From contig NC_081331.1 of NCBI RefSeq assembly GCF_022539665.2, positions 11,936,638-12,000,637 of the forward strand: a DNA stretch of 64,000 nucleotides, given 5' to 3'. Shown here one piece after another: positions 31,201 to 43,700 of this stretch. The translations under genes and the position numbers were made by a program. The notes under the pieces were generated by a model, which made no database searches, was not told the DNA's origin, and saw nothing but the letters and a program-made list of their open reading frames with translations. The stretch is from Daphnia carinata (lineage: Eukaryota > Arthropoda > Branchiopoda > Diplostraca > Daphniidae). The first letter of the stretch is position 1. Every line of letters starts with the position of its first letter.

Positions 31201-34029
31201 CATGGTTATTGCAGATTGATCGTGTTTTGGCCGCCACCCTGCCGATCGGCCGTTACCCTATCTGCACTCCTCGCGCCAGCCAATGGCTCGTCCTCCTGGC
31301 TTGGCTCCTGGCTTTAGCCATAGGAGCTGGCGTAACGAGCGCCGCTGGTGCCCGATTCGAGCCTTCATTGCTTCTCTGCGCTCCAGGACTGCCGCAGGAG
31401 TTTGGCATCACTCTCATCTCGCTCTACTGTTCGGCTTTCGCTTCGATGGTCGTCGGCTACGTCGTTCTGATTATCGCTGTCGGGTAAGAGCTTTTCGTAA
31501 CTCGAGTTCTTCTTTCTTCGGTGCAACTAAAAAAAGGCGTTGAGGCCATAGATTACGAGCCTCTGGGCTCATACTACGCATGCAGACGTTTATATGACTG
31601 TCCCCATCCATTGCAGTATAGACAGAATGGATAGGGAGCGTTAGGTACCGAAAACATTGGGATCCAAATAGATGTGAGGGAAAATATAAGGAGCAGGAAA
31701 GTAGTAGACTAGGATAAGTCCGTCCTACTGGCATGGGTCATTGAAACCAGACCAGATCCGACCTGCTCCATGTTCATTTTCTTATCATAAAATATTCAGC
31801 ATTCTGCGGCGAAGATTGACAGACCGGGAAAGCCATCTTGCGCAACGACAATCAACCGACTTCTGCGGCTTATATTCTGACACAGTCACTAGGGATTCCC
31901 GAAGCTGATTCCACTAGAAAAGCCACAGCTACGTTTGTACGTAGTACATAAGGTTACTCTTGCTTGTGTACATGGTTATGCCAACGATGTCCAATATCGA
32001 CCATATCCATCCGAATCAAACCTAGTGAGCTGATGGAAACCCTAACCGAAACTTAAATTGTCAAACTGAACTACTAGATAGTTTCATGTTGCGTAGTATT
32101 TCATACACGTGAGTTGTACGAAAACTTACGGGGATCACGAACCGTTAACAATCAAGCAAGCGTTGTGTTTCGTCATCTTCCGGCAGGAGGGTGAGGGGAA
32201 ACTTACGTTTAAAAAAAAAAGATATAAATATCAATCACCAGACTAGTTAAAAAGTTGGATAAGGAATAGCACGTTTGGTAGGATTGAGCTAGGGTATTGT
32301 ATGCATGCAGTTCATTCAATAGCACGGGGTGACTGGCGGAAGAGAGCAACGAATTCAAACTGGAGAAGAGCAAAATTGGATGCCTACTTGAGAAATAAGT
32401 AGAGCAGATGAATTGAACATTTGTCAAATCGGATCCACAACATCCATCCAAACAATAGAACCATTTTTAGCTGAGCCGTTCGTAAGCATAGTGGACTTGC
32501 TAACCGGTCCAAGAAAAGACGTCAACGGGACTAACAATCTGGTTCATCTCTTGGGCTAGTGCGTCCCGCAGTAAGTCCGTCTTTTATAACATTTAAAATT
32601 GGGACTTTGCCCTTGTTGTTGGTGCGCCTTTTGTGCCAACACCATGGCAACCGAGAGAACGCGACGAGTAAAGGCGCCTACTAGTAAACTTGTTCGCTTT
32701 GCAGTCCGCACTTCTAATGAGCTTCTCTCATCGGGCGCTTTTGTTTGCTACCAGCGAATCAATAAGAATATACAGTATCCGGCTACAGGACTTTGGGTCT
32801 GCGACGCAAAAGTTCTTCGCATATTGAACCTAGATCGAGAGAAACATCTTCGGATTTTTTCTTTGTTAATAAAGACGCACGAAAGTCCGCCTTTGATTAT
32901 TCCTCTTTTTTTTTTATCTTCAACAAGGACAATGAATCTAACGAAGCATTTCGTTCCGCTTCCTCTCCCCCTTTAGATTCTCCTCTATGCATTTGATTGA
33001 ACCTTTTTGTTCTTTTAAGTCAACAGTAGAAACTTAGCTGTTTAACAGCTGATGTTTTCGCCTGAAAACGTGTCGAGGTAAACAAAACATAAAATTGCTC
33101 AACTATGTCGAGGACATCGGCATCCAGGCGATTTTTATTCATCTCAAGGGGATGCATAGGAGAGCAACATCAATCGGCCGCTAAGCAATAGGGGCTCCCC
33201 TGTCGAAAAGCCTTCCGTCCACACTGATGGCCTTCACATGAGACGCGCGTTCGTTTATGCGTGCAGTTAAGTTTTTGATGAGGTTGGCGAATGGTACGCT
33301 ACAAGATCCTTGATAATTCCAACACAGTGGAATGGTGGCGGAGGTAATATATACTTTTACGTATATTGTAAATTAGAAGCTGCAATATCCGTCGAACGAA
33401 GAGGCCTTTACAGATAAGATGTTTTTCCGCGAAGGCTATATGTTTCAAAGGGTGCTTTATAAGGAGAAGAAAATGGGGGTATGGTGTGGGTCATTATCGT
33501 CCATCTGTTTGTATCCTCTGAATCGGATGATATTAAATTGGTGCCACAATGTTGCACTTTCGCTTCGCTGCTGCAGGCGAAAGAAATCGAAGAACAAAGC
33601 GGAGCAGCAGTCGGAGGAGGAGGTGACGGAGGAGCCGCACCATTTGGAACACGACTCGCCTGGTAGCAGCAACTCCAAGAGCTCATCGACCCAACAACAA
33701 CAGAGTGGCGCTAATTTGCGTTCAGCCGCCACTTCGCTTATCGTTACCGCCAGCCATTTGCTATTGTACCTGCCTGCGCTCCTATTGCTTGGTCTTCAGG
33801 TAAAATCCATTATTTCGTTGTTGTTCGATTGCCTGCAAGTAAGACCCGCTTTTGTTTCCAACTGGGACTAAAATAGGGTACAGTGGTGAATCCGGTGGCT
33901 GCTGCCCTTTGCGCTCTCATTGTCTACTCTGAATTCCTCATCCATCCGATGGTGCTGCTCTCAACGTCGCGACGGATGCGCCAAGAAGTCCTTCGAACTC
34001 TCAAACGCCACTCGCCCTGTTGTTGCTGA
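28223..34029 (+). CDS. Orphan rhodopsin-class GPCR
   Basis: Seven-transmembrane receptor of unknown ligand. Exons 28223-28684, 31215-31483, 33577-33799 and 33877-34029 join in frame to 368 aa. TM1 ~61-83 (LSIGANACVINNI, conserved Asn), TM2 ~95-117 (HLCMADLIGASLILPAP, conserved Asp), TM3 from Cys132 ending in IDR (155-157) in place of DRY, TM4 SQWLVLLAWLLALAIG with Trp, an extracellular-loop-2 Cys (LLLCAPG), TM5 ISLYCSAFASMVVGYVVLII, TM6 SLIVTASHLLLYLPALLLLG with the kink Pro, TM7 ALIVYSEFLIHPMVLL with HPMVL in place of NPxxY. The TM5-TM6 loop is short, basic then S/Q-rich. The tail is short and ends in CCC, which could be palmitoylated. Weak overlap with named families; no subfamily assigned. 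ATTAAA at ~34,108 may be its poly(A) signal. Confidence 0.8.
28685..31214. other. First intron of the orphan GPCR gene
   Basis: About 2.5 kb. T-rich tracts and short ORFs without family resemblance; nothing else seen. Confidence 0.6.
31484..33576. other. Second intron of the orphan GPCR gene
   Basis: About 2.1 kb. A 125-codon ORF at 32599-32976 shows no recognisable domain and is probably chance. Confidence 0.6.
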
Positions 34030-35439
34030 TTTTTAGAGATACTCGGGAAACGGAAGTCCAGCGTCCGATACTAGACGTTTGTACAATTATGTCTCTTTCT
34101 ATCAGTCATTAAAGTTACAAGTGGTATTCTCTCCCTTTTTTTTTTTGTAAAACGAGTACTATTCAATGGACATCGTTGTTTTGATCTAGCCTCTAACGAT
34201 CTCATATCACCTTTCTCGTCATGTGTTCTACGTTTTCGTATTAACCTAGACGCATGTACAACCTTGTGGTCTACATGACATAGCGTCCTTCTGACAACGC
34301 GATTATATTTAATATAATTTTATTAACCTACACAACACAGCGCATTGGGTCGCATTTAATCGTCATTAACGCTCGGTCATATACAACTAGCGATGCTTTG
34401 GTACGGATATTCCTTCTTCTGGATCTACGATTTCGTGCATAATCTTCCATTCGACCATCTGAATTCTGACGTATAGTGCAGCTTCAGCATTCTTGTGAAT
34501 AGCGTTTCAACAATTGAGTTCCTTTTATGTAATTTGGCGGTAAGTCGTGACGTTGAATTCGAATAGAAAAAATATTGTTGGATAGATTTTCTTTTGAAAA
34601 GTGTCATAGCCTAAAACGAAATCTTTTACGCATACCATGATCTAAATATAGGCTGCGCAATATCTTAATATTATTTTGACATACACAGTTGAGCTGTAAG
34701 AAGAAGAAAGAGGCCACGAGTACATTGCGTCAGTATAATGAATAGGCCCTAAGTCGAATGCCGCATTTTTTTTTTCTTTTCTTCCTTCCTTAAATTCTTG
34801 TCCTCTCCTATCATCCCTCTTCCTAACACCCAGTGCCCCCATTTCAATTTTCAGATTGCTATTATATGCGAAAGCTTCTTGTAAACGTGGGCAACAGAAA
34901 TGTGAGGCTTGTCGATTGATTTTCAGTTTGTTATTTTGGGTGTGTTGCCAATGTTGTAATCGACCCATCCCTTTTCTTGGACTAAGGCATCACCCGTCCA
35001 CTTATCAACGTCTCTTCTCAACGAACTCTAGCAAATCGATCCGGCACACCATTAAAAAACAACAAGAATTAACACAGTGTTGTAACCAACCACAACTAGA
35101 GGTACAACAATACGGCAACATAATTGGGAAAAACAAATTAAATTTAAAAAAACGAAAATGGTGCGACTGTAAACCAATTCGAAAATTGTACATACAAGTA
35201 AATACTTCGTTCTTCTGGATTGATATCTGATGGTTGTTTACAATCTATTATACATACGGATCGACATTACGGAACGTCATTTCGCCCATTTTTATATGGA
35301 CAACTCCTGTTTTCTGATTTACCATTTACTTCAGTAATTTTATAGAGAGCCTGCATTACCATCTAGTGACAATCCAGTTTCCAGTAATTAAGGTAAAATC
35401 CATTTGAGATTGAGGGTTAAGTTTAATCGATTTCCAAGT
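34030..35439. other. Intergenic, downstream of the orphan GPCR
   Basis: 3' UTR then AT-rich DNA. Short ORFs (for example 34856-35230) have no recognisable features. Confidence 0.5.
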
Positions 35440-35820
35440 CAAATTTGTACGCCCAAGTCTATGCAAAAAAAAAAGTCGGGCTTAAAAAGTCGGGCTTAAA
35501 AAGTCGGGTTTAAATTCTTGCTCCTTTCGTTTTTTTAATATTTAATATGTCAAACTATGAATGATTTTAATCCGAAATCAAACGAGGATCACGAAAATGA
35601 ATTTGGTTTTAATTTCAAAGCTATAGTTTTTGAGTTATTCGTGCCCAAAGTTGTTACGTTAAAACCACTTCTATTTTGCTAAAATCACGTGGTCACGTGA
35701 TTAACGCAAAAACTAGTCACGTATTCTGAATCGCGATTGATTTTGATTTTAGCAGTAGGTTTCATCGAATACCAAGGCAGAATTTTAATCGTACTTTGTT
35801 CTTTAAGGAGGGGATTGGGT
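35440..35820 (+). repeat. Dispersed repeat fragment with triple AGTCGGGCTTA motif
   Basis: AGTCGGGCTTA at 35474-35484 and 35488-35498 and the variant AGTCGGGTTTA at 35502-35512, 14 bp apart, then a T-rich segment and CTCC, as in the copies at 1-110 and ~10,900-10,950. The following ~280 bp (GATCACGAAAATGAATTTGG and onward) resemble the GATCACGGAAATCAAG part of the other copies, in a different order. Confidence 0.55.
35683..35702. promoter_or_regulatory. 20-bp palindrome with two CACGTG E-boxes
   Basis: AATCACGTG, a 2-bp spacer GT, then CACGTGATT: a perfect 9-bp inverted repeat containing two CACGTG hexamers (bHLH-type binding site). It lies inside the dispersed repeat and far from a gene start, so function is doubtful. 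Confidence 0.4.
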
Positions 35821-36169
35821 TCAAGCTTGGTTTCTAATTGGGTGGTGCCTTAATTGGACTGGGAGGAAGATTGTCTCTAGATGTTTGCATGCGATCTCTA
35901 TAAAATTACCGAAATAAATAGTAAACCAGAGAACAAGAAAGTGTAAATAAAAAAAGCGGATCAAACGGCATTCCGTAATTCATAAGTCTCATGAATTTGT
36001 TCCCCCTAAGAATTTCTTCACAAACTGGTCAACACGTTGGTATAAAACGGTCAGCATGTATAGAACTTATCTTTGTAACATGAACACCTCCTTAAAACTA
36101 CTCTTCATCATAATACGATTATACAATAAAATCTATACTATCTGTACTAAAAAGTGGCGTTATGGATAA

Positions 36170-36620
36170 AAACTGTGGGGCGGAGGACGGGCAGAGGCAG
36201 TAAGTTGTCTGACGGCCAACTACTGTGGACATTTTGGCGGGCAGTAAGGAGATCGACGGGCAGAAGCAACGAGTGGGTGGAGGGCAACTACAGTGGGCAT
36301 TTTAACAGGCAGATACTGCAAGTAAAGGACGGGCAAATACAAAAAAAAAGTCAATGGTTTCCCAGTGGGTTGACGGGCAGAGATATGGGGAGGTGGATGG
36401 GCAAAGGCAGCAAAATGGTCTTCGACAAACGAGTGATTCGACGGGCAGAGAGCTGACAGAGAGTACAAGATGTTAGACGGGCAGAGGCAACGGGCGCGGT
36501 GGCAGGTAACTACAACAGGCGTTTTGATGGGCAGAGACAGCGAGAGGGCCTACAGCAAAGAAAGGAAGTGTCTTGATGTGAAAAAAAAACTTAAGATTAG
36601 ACGGGCAAAATATCGGCGTG
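36170..36620 (+). repeat. Degenerate GACGGGCAGAGGCA minisatellite
   Basis: A G/A-rich motif around GACGGGCAGAGGCAG recurs at irregular spacing (e.g. ~36,188, ~36,257, ~36,327, ~36,374, ~36,397, ~36,440, ~36,477, ~36,528, ~36,600). A larger unit with GCAACTACAGTGGGCATTTT-like words recurs at ~36,218, ~36,286 and ~36,508. Two short ORFs here are by-products of the repeat. Confidence 0.6.
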
Positions 36621-36887
36621 GACCGATTGGCAGATTAGAATTAAGAAAAAAAAGCGTTAAAATACGCTAGCGTCACCTAATCCCGGCCCTGGACGGACCC
36701 AAAATTACTAATGCGTTGCTAAATGCACCAAAAAAATATTTAAATAATGTAACACCAAAGATTAGAACCCATGAAATCAGCATGGATGCCGTGCATCATG
36801 CCACAACACTATCAATTCACTTACACCTATTATGTGCATAAGCCTATTTGAACGAATGACACCCAAAGCTAAATTTGGTTGGGATGT

Positions 36888-37190
36888 GCGGTCCTGGCAC
36901 AGAGGTTATCACCCTCGTTTTGTAATCTGTAGTCCTCGGGTTCAAGTCCCGTCACCGCCAACTTTCCTCCAAGCCCCCTCCCATCCTCCCTCCATCTCCT
37001 CCCACCCACCCACCCTGTCATCATTGAAGATTCATCTCATCGGATTACTAAAAGATTTTCATCGCTTCGGACATCTTCTACACAAAATGGATAGAAGAAA
37101 CCTTCAAGAAAGAAGAGAAAAAAGAAGACTACTATAAAGGGGCTAAATGGCACTACACTAAAAAAACACACACATACACCTACACGACAA
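36888..37190 (+). repeat. tRNA-headed SINE candidate
   Basis: 36888-36960 is tRNA-like: box A-like TGGCACAGAGGTTATCA, a perfect box B GGTTCAAGTCC at normal spacing, and complementary ends GCGGT/ACCGC. The anticodon stem does not pair, so it is not a working tRNA. It runs into a C/T-rich segment (CCTCCCTCC, CCCACCCACC) and ~130 bp of unrelated body, ending in an A-rich ACACAC tail near 37,160-37,190. This is the architecture of a tRNA-derived SINE. Confidence 0.5.
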
Positions 37191-38410
37191 TACAGACGTT
37201 TCACATCGATCTGTAGTATCGTTCACTACACGTTAAAGATCGACTCACAAACTGAAGGTAGAGAAGAGGTGATCATAGAACGTAGGTTGTTCGTAAGCCT
37301 CCCCATGGCCACTAGGTTCATGGATGCTGGCAGCTTATCATCGGGATATGTGAACCTCTTCGATACCCGTAAGTTTTTGTTAAATAATTAACAGTAGCAG
37401 GATAAATTTTCGTTATATAAGCGGCGACGTTTAAATATTCTCTGTGTTACAATTCTTAGTGATGTAAAGGAGAAAGACTTTAAGTTTAAAGTTTAACTCG
37501 AAAATTTTCGTCGATTCTCACGGGCTAGGTGACGGAGGGCAGCCAGCCCGCCAACGTGCATGCACGTTGCTAGGGTCTGTTCGGCATTTCGGAGATTGTA
37601 TGGCTTAGATACTGAATTAGAATAGAAACACATGAAAAACAAGTTCCTCAATCGATGAAAAACAGCTGATCTAGCAGGCCCCATACATCTTCATATTGTC
37701 TCATCTCCGTCGATGTTATTGAACGCGATGCAGAGTGTGGGCGTCGGTCACACCCACCAGTCCCCATCAATGCGCATCGTGAAAACTCACTCTCGGGATG
37801 TCTCCAAGCGACGCGGAAGTATACGCAGACATCTCTGCAGCTGCTCTCTTCCCTGTACTAGACTTCAGAATTGATGAAACAAAATCGGGAAAAAAAAGAA
37901 TGATAACACATCACTGTCGTCTTTGGATACAAATGCTTATGCGGCCTTGGCTAACCCTCTATAAGTAATTTTAAATTAAGTCTGCAAACACAAAAGCGCC
38001 ATTGAAAAGGACTTGGATGCAGAATACCTCTATAAAGGTTGTTTATAGGAAAAAAAGATGGAAATCTGTAAATAAATGCTTGCAATTTTGATAAATCTCG
38101 AATATCCGTTGGCACGCATCGCATCACGTTACTCCTTGAATCCTCAAGACAACGGTACTAAAAGAGAATTTGACAAGTTACTATACAAGGCAATTACCAT
38201 AAGAAACAATTGTGAGAATAAGTAACTGTGTGAAGATGAAGTGGCATACTAGAGCCATTAGTATTTATAATGCAAATCACAATGTACACAGGAGAGAAAT
38301 GAGGCTCTCTTTGAATAAATCATGGTTTTCTCAAGTGTGAGTAAAACCTTTGGGAAGGATTAGACAGGTATTCAAGGCATTTTATTAAAAGTTAATGTAT
38401 GTTTATAGCT
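37191..38410. other. Intergenic, downstream of CHMP1
   Basis: AT-rich, no coding signal. TTTATT at 38381-38386 (AATAAA on the minus strand), 25 nt beyond the CHMP1 stop, is a good poly(A) signal for that gene. Confidence 0.5.
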
Positions 38411-39171
38411 CTATTGTCTTAGAGCAGCCAATCGACGAGAGAGCTGGTCGTCGTTTGCACTAGAAGCAACAGAGGATGGTGTTCCAATCGCCGACGGTAT
38501 GGATCCAGCATTAGCCAACTGATCTGTGATCTCAAGCCCAGCTTCATCAGCAACTTGTTGTATCAAAAGATCTACTTGATCCCTGGGAGTTGACAAAGTT
38601 GTGGCTGCTCCCATTGCATCTTCCATAACGGAAGTTCTGACATCCATGTCTTCAAACTGGCTTTCAAATTTCTCCATTACATTAGAAATTTTTTGGAGAT
38701 CCATTGAATTCACTGCTTTATCTAATGCTTTTACTACCATTCCCATGTTCTTTGCAACCTGAATCAACACAGAAAAAATACAAATATCATATAAATACAA
38801 AATGTAATATAAAATAGTATATTTTCATTGAAACTTACCTCTTTCATTGTGACAGCTGTTTGAACTTTAGATCGTACAGCATCTACCTTTGAGGCCATTC
38901 TTAGGAAATTAAGAGCTTCATTTTTCTTACGAATTGCATTTTCTGCATAGATCTTGGCACCTTCCACATTACCTTGTTGCAAGGCTTTTTTAATTTTTGC
39001 TTGTTGAGCAGCTTGCTCCTTTTCTGCCTTCTTACTCAGCCTTTCCAATTGTTTTGCACAAAACCGAAGCTGGAACACAGTATCTATATATCAAAAAAAG
39101 TTTCAAAATCACGATTAGCAACCTAAAACAAAGGAAATTAAGAAAGGATATGTAATTTCTCTACCTTCCAT
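38411..39171 (-). CDS. CHMP1: Charged multivesicular body protein 1 (ESCRT-III, Vps46/Did2 type)
   Basis: ESCRT-III subunit that helps membrane scission at late endosomes and at cytokinesis and recruits the AAA ATPase Vps4 and spastin. Exons (minus) 39165-39171, 38839-39083 and 38411-38758 join to 600 nt, 199 aa, the normal CHMP1 length. The first exon holds only ATG GAA G, giving [26 protein letters not shown] after splicing. Helical basic N-terminal half ([33 protein letters not shown]-type region, residues ~32-65), acidic C-terminal half ([21 protein letters not shown]), and at the very end a canonical MIT-interacting motif [13 protein letters not shown]. Whether it is nearer vertebrate CHMP1A or CHMP1B was not resolved. 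AATAAA (minus) lies 25 nt after the stop. Confidence 0.95.
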
Positions 39172-40790
39172 GATGATTAACAATAAAGCACCGACTCACT
39201 AAATGTTACTCAATAAAAATCTTGCGAAATCGTTAAATGACAAACTGGTATTCCCTTTGCTTTCGGAACGTCGTCAGCTTTGTCAACAAGAACATACACA
39301 CAAAAAACATAGCAGATGGGGCTAAAGCTGTAGACATCTGCCGGTCACGTTCAAAACCAGAGTAACTCAGTCAAGAGATCAAATTCTCTCAAACCTAACG
39401 ATCGGAAGATATCGTTAAGTAATGTAGACGTCTTCCACCATGGTATAATGTGACCATCGATTTAGCATTTAACCAAGAAGGCCACGCGTACAAGATCGCT
39501 GCAAAAGTTATGAAAGAAAGATATTCAGTAGCCAAACATAAATAAGGTGAATTTTATTCACCACAAAATTTTTGTTTTTACAGACATAGTCATCGTGGTA
39601 AAAATACGAATACGAAAAGAAAAATCGTGGGGAGGGGAGGAAGAAACATCGATACAGTCAAGTGTTCGGTTTGGTTGATTCGGATACTGTTGTCTGTGGG
39701 GGGACAGGACTCGAGAATTGGCGACCTCAGCAGTTATCAGAGAAAATAAATCGGTTCATTGGATGGTTCACAAAAGGATGACAGAAAACAAACAACAAAA
39801 AAATAAACAGGAAGTAAAGCGTCCGGTCAGACCTTTAGAAACAATTGGCTACGAAAGAGACTGAGGAGCTTTGATGACAATGTACGATTTTGGATTTCAT
39901 GTACGCTCCTCTGCTTTGATAACGTTTTCTCCCGCAAGTCTGATTTTTAGTATCTTCACACGTGAAATTTCCAGAGATACGAATAAAAAAGGGTTGCAAA
40001 AGAAAGTATAAAAACTTCCCGGACATTTTCTACTTTAAAGCATGCCTTACCACGTAATTGTGGTTTGATCCTGTTTTGTCCCCAATCGTATTTTTTTTTT
40101 TACTTTTTTTTAAATAATTATAGATACATAATTGCAAAAACATTGAATAGCGCAGTTCAATACAGAAAAGCAAGCAATTTGCTTTTGGGACGTCGAAAGA
40201 GACGCATCAGTTCAAATGTGTTGCGTGACTTTACAGTCCTCAATTGTCCAATGACTCGGATAGTCTGTAAAATCCAAAGCATACCCTGCTGCTGATGACA
40301 ATCTTTCTTCTTTTTCTTTAACTTAATATATCAAAGAGGCGCAATCTGGAAACAATAGAGGTAAGACAGGGGAAACGGGGCGCGATTTGCAGCCTAACAG
40401 AAATTTCATTTCACACTGATGACATGCCCCGTTGGCAAGATCAAGTTTGACCGGCGCGGCAAATGGATACAACTACAGCATAATCTATGACACTACAGAA
40501 ATGTCGGATGTGATAAAAGAAAAGCGGGAATGAATCCAGAAGAATCAGAGGCTTGATTCTAAAGCGGTTTGTTTTCTAAAATAGAAATCTCAAGTCAGCC
40601 AAACAAGGTGATAGCCCCACCCTTACCTCCAAAAATACAATCCGGATTTAAAAGATGAAAACAAGGGGGAAAAAAATATCTTAAGATGAGCGAAAAGTCA
40701 AGCGCCAACCTCCACTATCCGTTTGCTTTTTTATGTAAATATCAGCATGGCTTTGGCTGTCAATTGAATTAAAACACCACAAGCACATAT
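39172..40790. other. Intergenic: CHMP1 upstream region and arrestin 3' region
   Basis: About 1.6 kb between two minus-strand genes. Probably part arrestin 3' UTR, part CHMP1 promoter; the split was not determined. TTTATT at about 39,550 (AATAAA on the minus strand) is one candidate arrestin poly(A) signal. Confidence 0.4.
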
Positions 40791-43700
40791 TCATGCTTCC
40801 GTTTCCCCTTTTAGTCTCAGCCGGGCAAAATCCTCGAAAACAATGTCGTCGTCCTGTTCCGGATTACAAGCCGTCACTTCACTGGAAATTGCAAATAAAA
40901 ATAAATGTTAATTTTCAATACATAATCGATAGTTTCAGTTTGCACGTTTGTTGGTTTACAAGAAACCCCAAGGTGATATGATCACCGGCACACTAAACAG
41001 AATGAGTTGAAAGGGTAAAAGTTTAAGTTTACGCGTCAAGTTGGATAAGGTTTGTATCGACAGCTACTCCATCATCTACATCTTTTTTGGGACTCGCCAC
41101 GGCTGTTGGAGGGCGACTTAGTGGGGGGCTATCTTCTGGTGGTTTTGAATGCATTAAAATGAACGGCAGCTCTGCGACCAAATCCCTAAAACGACGTAAA
41201 CGAAATAAAAGGCAATGAGCTGAATTAATCGGACATTGCTGTGATAAGAAATTTACCCGCCGAGAGCTCCGAGACAGAGTTTAACTTTCACTTTGTACTG
41301 AACGATGATGCCCAGATTTTCTTTTTGTACAGGTTCCGTCAAACTGTAATAAAGAAAAAAAAAACGAAATGAAATCGATCGAGACAACATCAATAAATCT
41401 TTGGGGTTAACGAGAATAAATTGGTTTTTTAATACTGACATGGTTGAAGAAGCCAGGTTGGTGTCCTCGTGTTTAAGCTGTCCGTCTAGAGCCAAACCCC
41501 TTTTATCTTTGTTATTTGCCAAGAGAGGCGTAAGGTAGTAGATTTTAGAAAGAGTGAAACCGGGTCCCACGGGGCAGCTCTCCCTGCAATAACAAGCAGG
41601 AATAACAATGGAAAATTATTTTCAATGTAATACATTGATTCGAAGCGCAAGGCTTCTTTTTTTAACCCATCATCCCCCATCCTCGCACCACCATCTTGGG
41701 GCCAATTACATTTCTAATAAGACCACAAAGCGGAAACAAAAGATGGGGGAAAAAACCTTTCTGCTCTTCAACAGAAAATAGGGAAAACAAACAACGTGAA
41801 ATAAATAAAGAAAGAGTTGGGACTCACTCGCTCTCCAGTTCGGCAACCGTGCACTTGTACTGCGCCGTAGAGAAAAGGCATATATCTGCAAACTGGCGAA
41901 CTAGACAAAAGGAAGACAGAAAAAAAAAATCAATACGCCATGGCCTGAGAATCGCGAACGAGAGAAGTGGGTGGGCCAGCGTCAGCACGGAGGAGCGGAA
42001 GGGAAAGGAGGCAACACGTTGCACGTCTACTGAACAAGCAACATCTTCATCAACATTTGTAACCAAGTTCCTTCTTCTTATTAGTTTCATCAATGCGTCG
42101 AGCCGACCGGAATATTGTTAACGATAATGATAACATTCTTCGGCAATAGGTTTACACGTCCGACGACACGACATAAACGGCTAAAGAAACACAAGTACGT
42201 TTAGGAGAACAACGACTTACCAGATACTTTCACTTTCTTGACGCTTTTGTTCGAATTGTTTTGTATGTGAACGTTGACAGCGATCGTCTCGCCGTGGTAA
42301 TACAGTTCCTTATCGAGGGAGGCTTCCAAGTGCAACTTGTTGGGACTCATCATGAACTCTTTGCTCACCTCCACCGACGGCTGCTCCCCTTGTTTGCTTG
42401 GCGCATACATGATCTTTCGGATGGCCAATCGAACCGAGTTTCTGTCATCGAAACACAAAACAAGAAAAACGATTAGGTTACCATACATGCATTGATAAAT
42501 ACATAATATCACAATATCTAGACCTATGGGCGCTTTTCGGTTTGTTTTATGTTTTTACAACGAACCTCTTGTGCGGTTTGTCTTCGTGTGTTTCGCCGAC
42601 AAAGCACTTGAGCTCGTAGTCAACTCCGCATGGCTTTCCCATATCGCCTGGCGCTGGCTGCAGAGTGACGGATGCCGGGCAATGGGGCGGCAGTTCAAAG
42701 AAAAAGGGGTAGGCATTGGATCCGAGCTTTTTGAGCAACCTCTCCTGTAAGCGAAAAACACATCCGTTAAAATCACGTTAGTTAAACATTCACGTGGAAA
42801 CAAATCGAGGGATAATAAGGAGCTCTAAAATGGGTTGCAATCCGCGCAACATCGACAAATTGGGGCAACGTCAATTGAACTGCTCCGAGATCCGATTAGG
42901 AAACTACTAATGGCAAACGCAAAAACCAATTGAAAACATTTCTTGTTTCGTTTTTCGAGCAAATTTTCGGCTAACACGAGAACTCTGACTGTTAAGCGAA
43001 AAATTGCGGATCGAAAGTTCATGGAGGACCAAGCATGTTTGTTCAACAACGAAACAAGATTTTAATGAGCCTTAAATGACAGCTCAGGTTACCACTGAAA
43101 TCTCGTTGACTGACGATGATTCGGACATACAAACACAAAACGATCGATAAGCAGTTGCGAGTCTACTCGGCAGGGAAGCTGGGCGTTGGGTCATTGAATT
43201 TCAGAGCAAACGTGCATTTGCCGATCGATGGTAAGAACAACGCCATGAAAAGGATGAAAAAACCTAACAAGTTTTTTTTTTTTTTTGGCTTCGTTCCAGC
43301 CCGAAATGCGATCATCAATGGGAAGTAGTTGGCTTCAACGATATGGAAAGGCAACGGAATTTGTATAAGATATTGGATTCTTCCGATCTTACTCCGTTGG
43401 AGGGGCAACCGGCTCTGCGGTCGGCCAAATGCGATACGCACTACAGCAATACTAAAAAACTGGAAACGAAAATGGATCAAGTTTTGGACGTATACCTGCA
43501 ACCTGGTAGGTGACCGCTTATTGGTCGGCTCGTGTGGGAAGATTTGTGATGAAGCCAGGTACAGGTCTTTGCGGAATGTAAGTCCGAGAACGTCCAAATC
43601 TTCGCGTCCATAGCGGAAGGCGGCTAAGACGTGGCCAAAGACTTTACGATCTTTGATGTAATCCGCATCCACTAGGACAACGCCATCTAGAAATAAAAAG

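Noticed and set aside
36888-36960. Functional tRNA-Thr (TGT)
   Set aside because: The anticodon stem has several mismatches and the sequence continues into a SINE-like body.
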